In this document: one piece after another, positions 17,236 through 26,565 of the stretch | How positions within the stretch are numbered: the stretch's first letter is position 1 | How the letters are laid out: each line of letters starts with the position of its first letter | From: Thermoanaerobacterium butyriciformans | GTDB taxonomy: Bacteria; Bacillota; Thermoanaerobacteria; Thermoanaerobacterales; Thermoanaerobacteraceae | Length of the DNA stretch: 64,000 nt | Direction: 5' to 3' | Assembly (NCBI RefSeq): GCF_017874545.1 | Contig: NZ_JAGGLT010000007.1 | Coordinates: 1-64,000, forward strand | Program-made: the position numbers and the translations under genes | The notes under the pieces: generated by a model | Told to the model about the DNA's origin: nothing | Database searches by the model: none | The model's input: only the letters and a program-made list of their open reading frames with translations

Positions 17236-18366
17236 TTACTTTTTGTCTTTGTTAAACTTTCCTAAAAAACTGCTAAACTCCTTCTTTGTTGCATCTTTTA
17301 ACTTCGACATCATTTCCCGTCCGCCTGTACTTAAAAACATGAATCCGACGATTGAAAAAACAGCAACCCCAATTAGAATCCATATTCCCCATCCGGCAGA
17401 ATTGTTCTGTGATGGTGTGCCTTTTTGTGTATTGGTAAGAGCTCCAACCTGCTTTTTTTCGTCAGTGCCGTATACTGCTTTTGTCAATACATCTGCCATA
17501 AATTTTGCAGACTCTTCTGCTCTTTGCCTCGTGTGTGTATCTGTTCCAAATTCCAAAAGCAATGAATTAGGAGTTAAATCCTGGTTGTAATCACCGCTTC
17601 CGTAAAAAATATCTTTCACTAGATTGGGGTATTCTTTATCAGCTATGGCTTTTATTCTAAAAGCCAAATCCTGATTAGCCTTCAGATTTGCATTTGTCCT
17701 GCCGAGGACTAGCCTCACGCCTGTAGCATTTGTGCCAGCTATTTTTCTTATATAATCTTGATATGGCGCAGCATCTCTGTGAATATCAAGAAGCAAATCC
17801 GGTTTGTCATTTTTTAAGATTTTTAACGCCCCAACTCTTGACCTTCTGTATGCCATAGCATCATGAGGCAAATACAATGTTTGATCAACATATGTCTTGA
17901 TGCCTTTATTTGATAAGGCATTGCTTAATGAAGCATCCACTTTGTATATGCCACCGTGTCCATAAATACTAGCTGCACCATCTGTTGGTATATATGATTC
18001 ATCGCTGTGAGTTGAATACATTGCTATTTTTCTTTCACCTGTTTTTTGAGCCATCACTTGCGATACTTTTTCTATATCTATATTAGGCAACTTTACTGTT
18101 TCAATATATTTTGCATACGCTTTATCATTTTTTTTATCAACTTTAATTATTTTGTACATCTTATTATCATGTGACAAATATTGATCATTTACATTTAAGT
18201 CCCATGAAATCCTGAAAAGCACTTTGTTTGAATTGTCTAGATAGACTGTATAGTAACCACCTTCTTTGCCACTCCAATCATCTGCGTTTACTTTTACAAA
18301 TGGTAAAAACATTAAAGCAAACATTATTAGCAATATGATTGCTTTTTTATTTCTCATCATCATCAC
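17236..18366 (-). CDS. spoIIP: stage II sporulation protein P (SpoIIP family)
   Basis: The 376-residue protein has an N-terminal signal/anchor (IILLIMFALMFLPFVKVNA), an extracellular SpoIIP catalytic domain and, unusually, a C-terminal membrane segment near residues 325-345. Catalytic markers are MYSTHSDESYIPTDG, the VDASLSNALSNKGIK helix, LLDIHRDAAP and NSLLLEFGTD. SpoIIP is an amidase/endopeptidase that thins septal peptidoglycan for engulfment, with SpoIID and SpoIIM. The first codons GTG-ATG-ATG-ATG lie inside the end of the DUF1614 gene (20-base overlap), so translation is coupled. The exact start among these four codons is open. Being a variant with a C-terminal anchor, it could be a second SpoIIP paralogue. 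Confidence 0.88.
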   Translation of the reverse strand: MMMMRNKKAIILLIMFALMFLPFVKVNADDWSGKEGGYYTVYLDNSNKVLFRISWDLNVNDQYLSHDNKMYKIIKVDKKNDKAYAKYIETVKLPNIDIEKVSQVMAQKTGERKIAMYSTHSDESYIPTDGAASIYGHGGIYKVDASLSNALSNKGIKTYVDQTLYLPHDAMAYRRSRVGALKILKNDKPDLLLDIHRDAAPYQDYIRKIAGTNATGVRLVLGRTNANLKANQDLAFRIKAIADKEYPNLVKDIFYGSGDYNQDLTPNSLLLEFGTDTHTRQRAEESAKFMADVLTKAVYGTDEKKQVGALTNTQKGTPSQNNSAGWGIWILIGVAVFSIVGFMFLSTGGREMMSKLKDATKKEFSSFLGKFNKDKK

Positions 18367-19060
18367 TGTCCTTTTTGCGATATTTTTCTTTTATCGCCTT
18401 TATTTCATCTTCACTTAATAGGCTACTTGTTAAATGGGGCTCTGTGTTCTTTTTTGCAGTTCCTCCTTGTATCTTCTCTCTCGTTTCGCCTAATATCTCT
18501 GAGAAGAAAACAGCAACTATCATGGATATGACAACTGTATCAAAAGCACCTGCACCACCAACAGAAATAGTTCCCGGTCTTGCCAAAACAATATTTATCA
18601 AGCCTTGCGCAACATCGCTTAAAATAACTCCCATAACACCAGCAATAAATGCACATCTTCTTGACCTGCTAAATAAGTATGCAATCAGGCCACTGACAAT
18701 ACCATAAACATAATTTGGCTCAATGAACATAGCTTCAGGCTCGCTGGGCAATAATCTTCCTGCTAAAAACACCGCTGTTCCCGCCAATATTGACGATACT
18801 AAGGCATTTGTTCTCTCAGCACCTCTTTCTGCTTTTATGAATAGATAAACTGCTACAGCTGCAGGTATGATAGCACCGCCAATATTTATAGACATCTTTT
18901 TGCCAAGTGGTATCGCTGGTAAAAAAGTACCAATGATCATACCGATTATTATGATTAATGCCCATGTATCAGTCATCTTCATTCTGTCAAGGACTCTGTG
19001 TGCAAAGCCAAACAATACAAATAAACCCGTAATTGATAATATTATATAAGCAAGTGGCAT
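18347..19060 (-). CDS. DUF1614 membrane protein
   Basis: This 237-residue protein has six or seven hydrophobic segments between residues 4 and 190 and a charged C-terminal tail ending KKDSDDDEK. Recurrent Gly-rich loops (INIGGAIIPAAVAVYLF, GVILSDVAQGL, ISVGGAGAFDTVVIS) match the DUF1614 family found in spore-forming Clostridia. Its function is unknown. It overlaps spoIIP and shares its transcript, which suggests a role at the sporulating septum or simple co-expression. GAGGTGA precedes the ATG. Confidence 0.8.
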   Translation of the reverse strand: MPLAYIILSITGLFVLFGFAHRVLDRMKMTDTWALIIIIGMIIGTFLPAIPLGKKMSINIGGAIIPAAVAVYLFIKAERGAERTNALVSSILAGTAVFLAGRLLPSEPEAMFIEPNYVYGIVSGLIAYLFSRSRRCAFIAGVMGVILSDVAQGLINIVLARPGTISVGGAGAFDTVVISMIVAVFFSEILGETREKIQGGTAKKNTEPHLTSSLLSEDEIKAIKEKYRKKDSDDDEK

Positions 19061-19110
19061 TTAAATCACCTCTTTTTACAATATCTTTTGCAGTTTAAAA
19101 AAAAGTATAC

Positions 19111-19134
19111 AAAAAAAACACCTAAAAAGGTGTT
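19111..19134 (-). terminator. terminator of the pst-phoU operon
   Basis: AACACCT (19117-19123) pairs with AGGTGTT (19128-19134). On the minus strand a run of eight T follows. It lies 20 bases after the phoU stop codon. Confidence 0.85.
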
Positions 19135-19153
19135 ATAAAAGTGCTTTAGATTT

Positions 19154-19810
19154 TTATTCATTTAAATCTATATGCTGACCGCTTTCTAAATAGATTACCC
19201 ATTCGCATATGTTTGTAGCATGATCTGCTATCCTTTCTAAGTAGCGGGCTACGAACAAAAATTGTGTCGCTTGATCTATATTTTTGTGATCTTCTATCAT
19301 GTACGTAAGGAGCTCTCTAAAAATTTGCTTATATAGACCATCTACAATATCATCTTTTTGATTAATAGTCCTAGCTAGCTCCGTATCCTGATTTACATAC
19401 GAATCAAGCGATAGTTTAACCATTTCTCTGACAACATCACTCATTCTCGGAATATCAATAAGAGGCTTTATATATGTCTGATCTGCTATTCTAATTGTTG
19501 TTTTAGCAATATCTACTGCGTGATCCGCCATTCTTTCTAAATCAGTATTTATTTTTAACCCTGTTAAAACAATTCTCAAGTCCTTTGCTAATGGCTGCTG
19601 TGTTAAAATAATCCTTGAACATCTGTCATCAATTTCAACCTCTTTTTTATCTATTCTATCATCTTGCTCAATAACCTTTCTCGCTAATTCAGCATCATGG
19701 TTTATCAATGATAAAATAGAATTACCAATAGCTTCTTCCACAAGAGCCCCCATTTTTAGGATATCATAATGTAAATCCTCTAACTCTTTTTCAAAATGAG
19801 TTCTGTTCAC
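19154..19810 (-). CDS. phoU: phosphate transport accessory regulator PhoU
   Basis: PhoU is an all-helical protein of two similar three-helix bundles that links the Pst transporter to the PhoR kinase and keeps it silent when phosphate is plentiful. The 218-residue length fits. Both repeats show the acidic metal-site patterns: VIEQDDRIDKKEVEIDDRCSR and LERMADHAVDIAKTT in the first, INQKDDIVDGLYKQIFRE and YLERIADHATNICEWV in the second. The start is a GTG after AGGAGGTG. It is the last gene of the pst operon, 12 bases after pstB. Confidence 0.96.
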   Translation of the reverse strand: MNRTHFEKELEDLHYDILKMGALVEEAIGNSILSLINHDAELARKVIEQDDRIDKKEVEIDDRCSRIILTQQPLAKDLRIVLTGLKINTDLERMADHAVDIAKTTIRIADQTYIKPLIDIPRMSDVVREMVKLSLDSYVNQDTELARTINQKDDIVDGLYKQIFRELLTYMIEDHKNIDQATQFLFVARYLERIADHATNICEWVIYLESGQHIDLNE

Positions 19811-19822
19811 AATAACACCTCC

Positions 19823-20572
19823 TTAACCAAATCTTCCTGTTATATAATCCTCTGTTCTCTTATCACGTGGATTATAGAAGATATCTTCTGTCTTTCCTGT
19901 TTCTATTATTTCGCCGTTTAAGAAAAATGATGTTGAGTCAGATATTCTTCCTGCCTGTTGCATGTTGTGTGTTACTATGACAATAGTATATTTATTTTTT
20001 AATTGGTCAATTAATTCCTCAATTTTCATAGTTGAAATAGGATCAAGTGCTGACGTCGGCTCATCCATCAATATAATCTCAGGCTCAATCGCCAGTGTCC
20101 TTGCAATACACAATCTCTGCTGCTGCCCGCCTGATAATCCTAATGCAGAATCATTTAATCTATCTTTTACTTCATCCCAAAGTGCTGCATCTTTTAAACT
20201 TTTTTCAACTATTTCGTTTAATATTTTTTTATTTTTTTGACCGTGTATTCGTGGACCATATGCAATATTGTCGTATATCGTCATAGGGAATGGATTAGGC
20301 TTCTGAAACACCATTCCTACACGCTTCCTGAGCTCTATAGCATCTACATCCTTATATATATTTTGATTGTCAATCATAACAGTTCCTTTTATTGTAACAC
20401 CATCTATAAGGTCATTCATCCTGTTTAAAGTCCTTAAAAACGTAGATTTTCCACATCCTGATGGACCAATTAAGGCCATTACGCTGTTTTCTTCAACATC
20501 TATATTTACCTTCTTAAGAGCCTGCATTTGCCCATAATATAAATCAAGATCCCTTACTTCAATCTTTTTCAT
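19823..20572 (-). CDS. pstB: phosphate ABC transporter ATP-binding protein
   Basis: The protein of 249 residues has Walker [10 protein letters not shown] near residue 36, the signature [13 protein letters not shown] near residue 147 and Walker [14 protein letters not shown]. The [20 protein letters not shown] stretch is specific to PstB. It powers high-affinity phosphate import by the PstA-PstC channel. AAGGGG lies eleven bases before the ATG, a somewhat long spacing. It is the fourth gene of the operon. Confidence 0.97.
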   Translation of the reverse strand: MKKIEVRDLDLYYGQMQALKKVNIDVEENSVMALIGPSGCGKSTFLRTLNRMNDLIDGVTIKGTVMIDNQNIYKDVDAIELRKRVGMVFQKPNPFPMTIYDNIAYGPRIHGQKNKKILNEIVEKSLKDAALWDEVKDRLNDSALGLSGGQQQRLCIARTLAIEPEIILMDEPTSALDPISTMKIEELIDQLKNKYTIVIVTHNMQQAGRISDSTSFFLNGEIIETGKTEDIFYNPRDKRTEDYITGRFG

Positions 20573-20611
20573 GAATAAGGTTTCCCCTTTCTTTTTATGA
20601 ATTATATCACA

Positions 20612-21499
20612 TTATTTCCCGCCTGTCATTTTTTTATATAAAGTATTTCCTAGCCAACGTGCTAAAATATTAAAAAGAAGAACTATTATAAGAAGAACGG
20701 CTGCAGAGCCATCGGCAATCTGCCTAGCATCTGGTGCAAGCCCCTCACTATTTACCTTCCAAATGTACACAGCTAAAGTTTCAGCTGCTCTGAAAGGATA
20801 AAAAGGAGATGCAGGATTTGCAGGGTTTAAAACATTAAAATTAAGCGGTGGAGTACTCATGCCTGCTGTGTACAAAAGGGCTGCAGCTTCGCCAAAAATT
20901 CTGCCGGAAGTTAGTATTATACCTGTTATAAGCCCTGGTAAAGCAGATGGAATTAATACTCTCACTATCGTCTGCCATTTAGTAGAGCCTAATGCAAAGC
21001 TGGCTTCTTTCAATGATGCTGAAACGCTCCTTATTGAATCTTCGCTGACACGGGCCATCACAGGTAAATTCAAAACTGTCAATGCTAAAGCACCAGATAT
21101 CAATGAATATCCCCAATGAAGCATATTTACAAAAATTAAAAGTCCAAAAAGACCTACTACAATTGATGGCAGTGACGATAAAGTTTCCGTTGACAATCTT
21201 ATTAGCTCTGTTATCTTGCCGGGCCTGGCATACTCTGCCATATACAGCCCTGCTCCAATACCTATTGGAACTGAAATAATCAATGTAATAACTAAAAGCA
21301 GCAGTGAATTAAATATCTGCGGTGCTATGCCCCCACCCTTTTCCATAAATTTTGGAGGTGTCAATATAAAATGCAAGTTTAGTTCGCTTCTGCCTTGATA
21401 CAAAATATAACCTATTAGAGCTACCAAAAACAATACAATTAATACAGCAACTAAGTAAAAATAAATCGTCGCTAATTTATCATAAAATTTTGATTTCAT
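20612..21499 (-). CDS. pstA: phosphate ABC transporter permease PstA
   Basis: This 295-residue permease has six predicted membrane segments and the EAA loop SLKEASFALGSTKWQTIVRV typical of PstA. The GAGLYMAEYARPGK loop is also family-like. It forms the channel with PstC. The ATG overlaps the pstC stop by four bases (ATGA), and the ribosome-binding site is the AGGAGGAG inside the pstC end. A 39-base gap leads to pstB. Confidence 0.95.
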   Translation of the reverse strand: MKSKFYDKLATIYFYLVAVLIVLFLVALIGYILYQGRSELNLHFILTPPKFMEKGGGIAPQIFNSLLLLVITLIISVPIGIGAGLYMAEYARPGKITELIRLSTETLSSLPSIVVGLFGLLIFVNMLHWGYSLISGALALTVLNLPVMARVSEDSIRSVSASLKEASFALGSTKWQTIVRVLIPSALPGLITGIILTSGRIFGEAAALLYTAGMSTPPLNFNVLNPANPASPFYPFRAAETLAVYIWKVNSEGLAPDARQIADGSAAVLLIIVLLFNILARWLGNTLYKKMTGGK

Positions 21500-22401
21500 T
21501 TATACATACTCCTCCTACCAACAAGCCTTATTATTAAAATAAATCCAAAAGATATAAGGAGTAACAGCAAAGCTAATGACCACAGTGCATTGTTCCACGT
21601 TGAACCAGTAACTGTGTTAGCCATATCCATTGTGATAATAGATGTAATCGTCGACATAGGCTGCAGGAACGAAAAAGGAAGTGAAGGGCTATTTCCAATA
21701 ACCATCTGAACTGCTAAAGCCTCACCAAAAGCGCGAGCTAGTCCTAATACTACTGCTGTTAGTATGCCAGGTTTAGCAGCAGGTAATACAACTTTTCGTA
21801 TTGTCTGCCACCTAGTTGCACCAAGTGCATATGAAGCTTCTCTAATTTCCCATGGCAATGATTTTATGGCATCAGTGCTAACACTTGTTATTGTTGGCAG
21901 TACCATTATCGTAAGCACTAATATGCCGGCTAACATGCTGAACCCTAACCCGCCGAAGTATTTGCTTATAAAAGGAACTAAAACAGTAAGTCCTATCCAC
22001 CCGTAGACGACGGATGGAATGCCTACAAATATCTCCATCGCTGGCTGTAATAAATTTCTCCCAAATTTTTTCGCTATTTCTACCATAAAAATTGCAGCAG
22101 ATATACTGAGAGGTGTACTTATCAATATTGCGAAAACAGAGACAAAAACAGATCCCAGTATAAATTGCAAAGAACCTATAGCTGGACCTCCTTGATCATT
22201 TGGTCTATCAGGCTTCCAAAGTGTACCAAACAAAAATTCTTTAATCGAACGCTTATCTATTATAAACGTAGACAAGCCTTTCGTAGCAACAAAGTAAAAA
22301 ATCGATACAGTTATAACTATCAATAAAAAAGCACAAATAAAAGCATACGTTCTACCTATCATATCAAATACTTTTCGTCTTTTGTCATAGTTTTCAGACA
22401 T
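21496..22401 (-). CDS. pstC: phosphate ABC transporter permease PstC
   Basis: This 301-residue permease has six membrane segments. The loop IREASYALGATRWQTIRKVV is the EAA motif, and GIPSVVYGWIGLTVLVPF fits PstC. It pairs with PstA. It has its own PHO box array and -10 in the 185 bases separating it from pstS, so pstCAB-phoU can be transcribed apart from pstS. Translational coupling links it to pstA. GTAGGAGG precedes the ATG. Confidence 0.95.
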   Translation of the reverse strand: MSENYDKRRKVFDMIGRTYAFICAFLLIVITVSIFYFVATKGLSTFIIDKRSIKEFLFGTLWKPDRPNDQGGPAIGSLQFILGSVFVSVFAILISTPLSISAAIFMVEIAKKFGRNLLQPAMEIFVGIPSVVYGWIGLTVLVPFISKYFGGLGFSMLAGILVLTIMVLPTITSVSTDAIKSLPWEIREASYALGATRWQTIRKVVLPAAKPGILTAVVLGLARAFGEALAVQMVIGNSPSLPFSFLQPMSTITSIITMDMANTVTGSTWNNALWSLALLLLLISFGFILIIRLVGRRSMYK

Positions 22402-22423
22402 TTTTTACCTCCTACTATAAATT

Positions 22424-22507
22424 TTCGACAATACTCTAATTATAGTAGCAAAATAAAAAAAAATATTCATTAAGGTAATGTAAAATTTGTGTTAATTTTA
22501 TGTTAAA
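22424..22507 (-). promoter_or_regulatory. pstC promoter region: PHO box array and Spo0A-like box
   Basis: Four PhoP half-sites stand at exact 11-base steps on the minus strand: TTTAACA (22501-22507), ATTAACA (22490-22496), TTTTACA (22479-22485) and CTTAATG (22468-22474). TATAAT at 22439-22444 is the -10. Between the -10 and the gene lies TTGTCGAA (inverted at 22424-22431), a perfect Spo0A-box core. The array matches the known PhoP pattern of TT(A/T/C)ACA repeats. A single Spo0A 8-mer may be chance. Confidence 0.8.
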
Positions 22508-22527
22508 TTTTAAAACTTTAAATTAAC

Positions 22528-22557
22528 ATAAGAGCTAGTATAAATACCAGCTCTTAT
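22528..22557 (-). terminator. hairpin between pstS and pstC
   Basis: ATAAGAGCT pairs with AGCTCTTAT and, after one A-C mismatch, GTAT pairs with ATAC around a two-base loop. No clean U-run follows. Such hairpins after a substrate-binding-protein gene often protect its mRNA while letting some transcripts continue. That would give more PstS than channel subunits. Confidence 0.6.
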
Positions 22558-22586
22558 CAAATATTCTTATTCTTTTGTATCTTATT

Positions 22587-23492
22587 TCATTTTAAAGTTA
22601 CTTTCATGTCATTTATGTTTATAAAACCAAGTTTCTCTGCAGGTCCTTTCTGGACTTCGTCAGACATCATAAAGTCTAAGAATGCTTTAACAACACCAGT
22701 GGGCTCACCTTTAGTGTACATATGCTCATAGGATGCTATTGGATACGTGCCATTTATGACATTTTCCTTTGTTGGTGCGACGCCATTGTATTTTAATGCC
22801 TTTACAGAATCATCAACATATGAGAATGCAAGATAACTTATTGCACCTTTCTTTTCAGCAACTGTCTTTCTAACAGTACCTGATGCATCTTCTGTCAATG
22901 CTAAACCTTGTACCTCATCTTGACCGCCTAATACGATTTTCTTAAAAGTAGCTCTTGTGCCTGAACTTGTAGGCCTATTAATTACTACTATCGGTTCATC
23001 TTGTCCGCCTACATCTTTCCAATTTTTTATTTTCCCTGTGAATATATCAACTAATTGCTGCTGCGTCAGACTATCTACAGTCACATCTTTATTGACTACG
23101 ACAGCAAAACCAACGACTGCTACCTTGTGATCAACTAATGACTTAGCATCGATTCCTGATTTTTCTTCTGCAAATATATCTGAATTACCTATATCTGCTG
23201 CACCTTGTGATACTTGTGTTAAACCTGTACCACTACCGCCGCCTTGGACATTGATAGTGGCATTAGGATATTTTTGGTGAAATAATGTTGCTGCTTGTTC
23301 TACCAAAGGCTGTAAAGCCGTAGAACCGACTGCTGTTGCAGTACCAGAAATATCTTGACTGCTGTTTTGATTGCTATTTGATTGATTAGATGACCCAGAA
23401 TCATTAGTATTTGGACCACATGCAGAAAATAAAAACACGCTTAAAACCATCAGTACAGACAACAGAACTTTTGCTATTTTACTCTTTGACAT
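22587..23492 (-). CDS. pstS: phosphate-binding lipoprotein PstS
   Basis: The 301-residue precursor has a lipoprotein signal with lipobox FSAC (Cys25), an Asn/Ser-rich linker, and the phosphate-binding loops GSTALQPLV, GGGSGTGLTQV and RPTSSGTRATFK. It captures phosphate outside the membrane and hands it to PstCA. GGAGGTG precedes the ATG. It is the first gene of the pst operon and lies directly behind a four-repeat PHO box. phoP-phoR stand upstream on the same strand. Confidence 0.97.
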   Translation of the reverse strand: MSKSKIAKVLLSVLMVLSVFLFSACGPNTNDSGSSNQSNSNQNSSQDISGTATAVGSTALQPLVEQAATLFHQKYPNATINVQGGGSGTGLTQVSQGAADIGNSDIFAEEKSGIDAKSLVDHKVAVVGFAVVVNKDVTVDSLTQQQLVDIFTGKIKNWKDVGGQDEPIVVINRPTSSGTRATFKKIVLGGQDEVQGLALTEDASGTVRKTVAEKKGAISYLAFSYVDDSVKALKYNGVAPTKENVINGTYPIASYEHMYTKGEPTGVVKAFLDFMMSDEVQKGPAEKLGFININDMKVTLK

Positions 23493-23523
23493 AATTGCAC
23501 CTCCGTATTTTTTTTACAAGTTT

Positions 23524-23578
23524 AGTATAACAGTCTATTGTAAAGCCTATATTAAGCTTGTGTTAAAAACATGTTAAA
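23524..23578 (-). promoter_or_regulatory. pstS promoter with PHO box array
   Basis: Four half-sites at exact 11-base steps on the minus strand are TTTAACA (23572-23578), TTTAACA (23561-23567), CTTAATA (23550-23556) and CTTTACA (23539-23545). TATACT (23524-23529) lies nine bases after the last. There is no separate -35, as is usual for PhoP-activated promoters. Confidence 0.85.
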
Positions 23579-23585
23579 TTATAGA

Positions 23586-24956
23586 TTATTTTTGATCTTT
23601 AGGCAAAACAATAGTAAATTTTGTACCTTTTCCCATTTCGCTTTCTACTGAAATAGATCCTTTCATTGATTCAACTATATGCTTTACTATTGCAAGTCCA
23701 AGACCAGTACCACCTAATTTTCTTGACCTTCCTTTATCAACACGGTAAAACCTCTCAAACAGTCTAGGAATATTCTCCTTTGAGATGCCTATCCCGCTGT
23801 CTTTAACTTCTATCAACACATAGTCTTTTCTGTTAATTGTCGTAACTTTTACGTATCCGCCTTCTGGAGTATATTTTATCCCATTATCGACGAGATTAAT
23901 TATCATCTGCCTTAGCCTATCTTTGCTGGTTTTTATAACCACACCTTTGCAGTTTAAATCTTTTACAAGCTTTATGCTTTTATCATTTGCAGTTTTTTCC
24001 ATTATGTAAAAAATTTCATTCACTTCGTCATCAATTGTAATATCTTCTTTTACAAATCCATCTTTTAAATTTTCTATTTCTGACAATGTCAATATATCAT
24101 TTATAAGTCTCGTCAGCCTTTCAGCTTCAAACTCAATAATTTCAAGAAATTTATCCCTCTCTTCTACGTTGTCAATGGCTCCTTCTCTTAAAGTTTCTAT
24201 AAATCCTCTTATAGATGTAAGAGGTGTCCTAAGCTCATGTGAAACATTTGCGACAAAATCACTTCTGATTTTTTCAAGCTTTCTAACCTCTGTTATGTCA
24301 TTTATTATTACAACGAATCCTAGCTTTTTGCATGTGACTTGGTGAACAATAGGACTAGAATATATTTTGAGAAATTTATTAAATGTGTTGATTTCTAAAT
24401 TATCTACATTATATCCTTTATTTTTTATAATCTTTTCCAAAATATCATGAAATTTTGTATTTCTTACAACGTCTAATATGTGCTTCCCAACAACAGAACT
24501 TTCTTTTATATCTAATATTGCTCTTGCTGAATCATTTATTAATAAAATTTTTTCATTTTCGTCAAAGGCTATAACACCGTTTATAAGACTTTTCAAAATA
24601 GCTTCAAGTTTTGCATTTCTATCGTACAGCTCATCGATGGTCTCTTGAAGCTTGTCCGACATAATGTTTATTGCTGAAGATAACTGTCCAATTTCATCGA
24701 TTGACTTGATTTCCATCCTGTGCTCATAGTTGCCCATTGTTATCTCTTTAGCAACATCTGTTATCTCATTTATAGGTTGTACAATGCCTTTTATAAACCT
24801 ATATCCAAAAAAATTGCTGACAATAAGTCCTAAAATTATTCCACACCAAAACCTTAAGGTTGTTATTTTTTCAATAAAAAAAAACGATGTAGCCAAAATA
24901 CCAAGAAAACTTATTATGAAATAACTATAATAAAGCTTTTTAAGCATTGCCTTCAC
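23586..24956 (-). CDS. phoR: phosphate-sensing histidine kinase PhoR
   Basis: This 456-residue kinase has two membrane segments within residues 8-50, a HAMP region, a PAS domain (about residues 108-205), the H-box FVANVSHELRTPLTSIRGF with the phospho-His near residue 240, the N-box LVDNGIKYTPEGG, and the ATP loops DSGIGISKEN and GGTGLGLAIVKHI. It overlaps the phoP end by 17 bases. The extracytoplasmic loop is very short, so signal probably arrives through Pst and PhoU. The first codon is a GTG; an ATG three codons later is equally possible. It sits 93 bases before pstS. Confidence 0.93.
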   Translation of the reverse strand: MKAMLKKLYYSYFIISFLGILATSFFFIEKITTLRFWCGIILGLIVSNFFGYRFIKGIVQPINEITDVAKEITMGNYEHRMEIKSIDEIGQLSSAINIMSDKLQETIDELYDRNAKLEAILKSLINGVIAFDENEKILLINDSARAILDIKESSVVGKHILDVVRNTKFHDILEKIIKNKGYNVDNLEINTFNKFLKIYSSPIVHQVTCKKLGFVVIINDITEVRKLEKIRSDFVANVSHELRTPLTSIRGFIETLREGAIDNVEERDKFLEIIEFEAERLTRLINDILTLSEIENLKDGFVKEDITIDDEVNEIFYIMEKTANDKSIKLVKDLNCKGVVIKTSKDRLRQMIINLVDNGIKYTPEGGYVKVTTINRKDYVLIEVKDSGIGISKENIPRLFERFYRVDKGRSRKLGGTGLGLAIVKHIVESMKGSISVESEMGKGTKFTIVLPKDQK

Positions 24957-25647
24957 CTGTATCTTTTAATTTATAGCCTATACCTCTAACAGTTTCGATG
25001 TACACAGGCATCTTATCATCATCTTCTATTTTCTTTCTTAAATGTCTTATATGGACATCCACCGTTCTTGTCTCCCCAGCGTATTCATAACCCCAAACCT
25101 TGTCCAATAAATAATCACGCGTTAAAACTTTCCCTTTGTTTTTCGATAAAAGTTTAAGCAGTTCAAACTCCTTCAAAGTGAGGTCAAGAATTTCATTACC
25201 TTTATATACTATGTGTTTTTCTGTGTCTATAGTAATATCTCCGAATTTTATTATCTCATTATCTTCTGCTTCACTTTTTGACCTTCTTAAAACAACCTTT
25301 ATCCTAGCCAGCAATTCTCTTATGCTAAATGGTTTTGTAATGTAATCATCTGCTCCAAGCTCTAAGCCCAGTATTTTATCAAATTCTTCACTTTTTGCGG
25401 TTAACATTATAATCGGAATATTTTTAAGATGTTCATCAGATTTTATCTTTTTACAGATATCAATGCCATCTATATCAGGAAGCATTAAATCTAAAAGAAC
25501 CAGATCAGGACTTAGTTCTCTGCATTTTTCAAGTCCTTCTTTGCCGTTATCAGTAAGTATTACATTATATCCTTGTGCCTCTAGATTGTACCTTAAAAGT
25601 TCTAAAATATGTGCTTCATCTTCGATTACAAGAATTGTATGTGCCAA
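24940..25647 (-). CDS. phoP: phosphate response regulator PhoP
   Basis: An OmpR/PhoB-type response regulator of about 235 residues. The receiver domain has the acidic pocket VIEDE, the phospho-Asp in LVLLDLMLPDIDG (near residue 51) and the Lys in MLTAKSEEFD. The C-terminal winged helix ends HIRHLRKKIEDD and VRGIGYKL. I chose the TTG at 25647, since AGGAGG lies seven bases before it and the reading LAHTILVIEDE matches the family start. It activates the PHO boxes in front of pstS and pstC. The 42-base gap after nrdR suggests read-through from there. Confidence 0.94.
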   Translation of the reverse strand: MAHTILVIEDEAHILELLRYNLEAQGYNVILTDNGKEGLEKCRELSPDLVLLDLMLPDIDGIDICKKIKSDEHLKNIPIIMLTAKSEEFDKILGLELGADDYITKPFSIRELLARIKVVLRRSKSEAEDNEIIKFGDITIDTEKHIVYKGNEILDLTLKEFELLKLLSKNKGKVLTRDYLLDKVWGYEYAGETRTVDVHIRHLRKKIEDDDKMPVYIETVRGIGYKLKDTGEGNA

Positions 25648-25689
25648 AATTGCACCTCCTAAGTACAAAACATGTACAAAAATGAAAGA

Positions 25690-26157
25690 TTATTTCCTCT
25701 CTTCGTTATCATTTAGCAATTTTTTCAGCTCATCCATGAATGTATTAATATCTTTAAATTGTCTATAGACTGATGCAAACCTGACATATGCCACTTCATC
25801 AACATTCTTTAGCTTTTCCATTACCATCTCCCCAATTTGAGCCGAAGTGATTTCCTTTTCATAAGAATTATAAATATCTCTTTCAATTTCATCCGCCAAA
25901 TCTTCTAATTTTTTGATTGGAACAGGTCTTTTTTCACATGCCTTTATCATACCTTTTAAAATTTTATCTCTATCATAAGCTTCTCTGCTTAAATCTTTTT
26001 TTATAACTAAAATCGGGACTTGCTCAACTTTCTCATAGGTTGTAAATCTTTTACCGCACTTTATGCATTCTCTTCTTCTCCTTATAGATGCAGAATCATC
26101 TGTAGGGCGAGAATCAATAACTTTTGAATCTAAATAACCACAAAAAGGACATTTCAA
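25690..26157 (-). CDS. nrdR: transcriptional repressor NrdR
   Basis: NrdR represses ribonucleotide reductase genes when dATP is bound. The product, 155 residues, has the zinc ribbon [16 protein letters not shown] with [17 protein letters not shown], and an ATP-cone domain from about residue 48 ([18 protein letters not shown]). It starts with a TTG ten bases after AAGGA. It stands between the ymxH-like gene and phoP, all on one strand. Confidence 0.96.
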   Translation of the reverse strand: MKCPFCGYLDSKVIDSRPTDDSASIRRRRECIKCGKRFTTYEKVEQVPILVIKKDLSREAYDRDKILKGMIKACEKRPVPIKKLEDLADEIERDIYNSYEKEITSAQIGEMVMEKLKNVDEVAYVRFASVYRQFKDINTFMDELKKLLNDNEERK

Positions 26158-26245
26158 ATATAATCATTCCTTTCGTCACAACCGCTCAAAAAACTTTTTA
26201 TATCGACATTTGCTAACAAAATTATAATAAAATTGATGTAAATAG

Positions 26246-26497
26246 TCAAACTTGTGTTACATTTTCATCAATACTAACTAATATCACATCTTCTCCAATT
26301 TTTTTTACAGATTTCCATGGTATGTATATATCAACGTCTTTTACGAAAAGTCTAAATCCTTTGCTTTCGCCAGGCAGTATAAATCCTTCAACTTTTCCCT
26401 CTTCCAAGTTGACTTCTACGTCAATAATATTGCCAAGTCTTTTACCAGTATTAATATCAATTACATCTTTATCTCTTAAATCTGATGTCTTAAACAT
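26246..26497 (-). CDS. YlmC/YmxH-type PRC-barrel sporulation protein
   Basis: This protein of about 83 residues is a single PRC-barrel: MFKTSDLRDKDVIDINTGKR, GNIIDVEVNLEEGKVEGFIL and a C-terminal DIYIPWKSVKKIGEDVILV. YlmC/YmxH proteins are small, conserved in endospore formers and of unknown function. The ATG at 26497 follows GAGGGGGA and matches the family start; five codons upstream remain open. It follows sigG, as is usual in Clostridia. Confidence 0.85.
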   Translation of the reverse strand: MFKTSDLRDKDVIDINTGKRLGNIIDVEVNLEEGKVEGFILPGESKGFRLFVKDVDIYIPWKSVKKIGEDVILVSIDENVTQV

Positions 26498-26565
26498 ATA
26501 GATCCCCCTCATTCTTTTTACATTATTATAATATATATGTGCTTATTTTTATTAAATTACATATG

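Noticed and set aside
25661..25689. GTAC repeats before phoP as a regulator site or promoter
   Set aside because: The repeat is short and no -10/-35 pair accompanies it; the gene is likely read through from nrdR.
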